DNA from: Marinilabiliaceae bacterium UBA5488
GTDB lineage: Bacteria > Bacteroidota > Bacteroidia > Bacteroidales > Marinilabiliaceae
DNA length: 64,000 bases
Assembly (NCBI GenBank): GCA_002427105.1
Contig: DIPM01000011.1
Span: 1 to 64,000, forward strand
Reading direction: 5' to 3'
Positions 63,501 through 64,000 of this stretch are shown one piece after another (the stretch's first letter is position 1; each line of letters opens with the position of its first letter). A program made the position numbers and the translations under genes. The notes beneath the pieces are model-generated. The model was given only the letters and a program-made list of their open reading frames with translations. It did no database searches and was not told the DNA's origin.

Positions 63501-64000
63501 TTAAATGCTAATGATAATATAATAAACACCTACAATAATGAACAAAGCTGCTACTATACGTTTGAACCACTTTTGAAAACTGTTCATACGGTCATAAAAT
63601 CGGCCAATATTGCTTACACTATATGCAAGCAGCCACGCTATGATGATTACTGGGAGACCCGTTGCTACCGCGAAAATTGGGGGCAACAAAAGACTCGACG
63701 GGGCTGCAATCGTCATCGGGATCAATCCTCCGAAATATAACATAGCGCTATAAGGACAGAATGCTAAAGCGAACAATAAGCCCAGTAAAAAGGCATCCCA
63801 ATAGGTTTTCTTTCCTTCTTTATTGCCAAATTTTTCAGTGAGCTTGCCTAGCCCGGGTATGTTTAGCTGAATAATATCAAGCATGAAAATCCCGATTATC
63901 AACAGAAATACCCCAAGCCAAAAGCTGCCAATACTTTGTAAGAAGCCTGCTATTTTTAACTGGCTTGCGCCGAAATAAAAGAGCATTCCAAGTGCTGTAT
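63501..64000 (-). CDS. CcdA/ArsG-like membrane protein, 5' end cut by the window
   Basis: Partial. The frame stays open past the ATG at 63986 to the window edge, and the bases read ...TALGMLFYFGASQLKIAG, so the start lies outside. Five hydrophobic helices, with ALAFCPYSAMLYFGGLIP, a CcdA-like transmembrane Cys-Pro motif. The family moves electrons or acts in aromatic arsenical efflux (ArsG). Probably first or second gene of the cluster with the thioredoxin and permease genes; an ArsR-type regulator may lie beyond the edge. Confidence 0.82.
   Translation of the reverse strand, partial: TALGMLFYFGASQLKIAGFLQSIGSFWLGVFLLIIGIFMLDIIQLNIPGLGKLTEKFGNKEGKKTYWDAFLLGLLFALAFCPYSAMLYFGGLIPMTIAAPSSLLLPPIFAVATGLPVIIIAWLLAYSVSNIGRFYDRMNSFQKWFKRIVAALFIIVGVYYIIISI

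Overview
The window comes from a member of the Bacteroidota, probably class Bacteroidia (a Marinilabiliales-like anaerobe or facultative anaerobe is my guess; genus cannot be told from this). The signs are promoters with the TAnnTTTG -7 box, a SusC-style carboxypeptidase-like domain on a TonB receptor, a DUF4625 lipoprotein, LytS/LytTR two-component pairs, carboxynorspermidine decarboxylase, and a classical menaquinone gene set. No rRNA, tRNA or CRISPR array was found.

Layout. 0.2-12.4 kb is core genome: a DUF1858 protein, a small membrane protein, MscL, a LytS/LytTR pair, a membrane metallophosphoesterase, a large protease/propeller/outer-membrane-barrel protein, a GH13 amylase, an NdpA-type nucleoid protein and TrkH. 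12.5-33.2 kb is an accessory island placed between trkH and menB: an IS21-family element; an overlapping XRE-ImmA-PIN operon; a lipoprotein gene followed by a gene broken by one in-frame stop; then one long minus-strand operon reading hsdM - hsdS - SIR2 - HerA - unknown 643-aa protein - hsdR - DUF262/DUF1524 (GmrSD-like) - WYL regulator. Upstream of it lie a small XRE gene and the first 55 codons of a lost PHP-domain gene (probably trlF). 34.1-45.7 kb is core metabolism: menF-menD-menB and menE, menC, separated by a TonB receptor/DUF4625 pair and a LiaF-like/LytS/LytTR operon. 46.1-48.0 kb holds a biotin carrier protein and a carboxyltransferase. 48.2-54.7 kb is a TolC-MacA-MacB-LytS-LytTR operon. 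Then follow RecQ, NspC, pstSCAB, and a permease/thioredoxin/CcdA-like cluster cut by the right edge.

How the genes work together. The island stacks several anti-invader layers: DNA modification and cleavage (type I R-M), a probable modified-DNA nuclease (DUF262/DUF1524), an NAD+-consuming SIR2-HerA module, and a separate XRE-ImmA-PIN module. The SIR2-HerA genes, together with an unrecognised 643-aa protein ending in a HEPN-like RNxxxH motif, sit as a cassette between hsdS and hsdR. The last operon gene is a WYL regulator. A 35-bp motif conserved at 26 of 35 positions occurs in the same orientation upstream of hsdM and upstream of the lipoprotein gene that follows the WYL gene, so both transcription units may share one operator/promoter. 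The best candidate for something undescribed is the three-gene SIR2-HerA-(HEPN-like) cassette and its control by the WYL protein.
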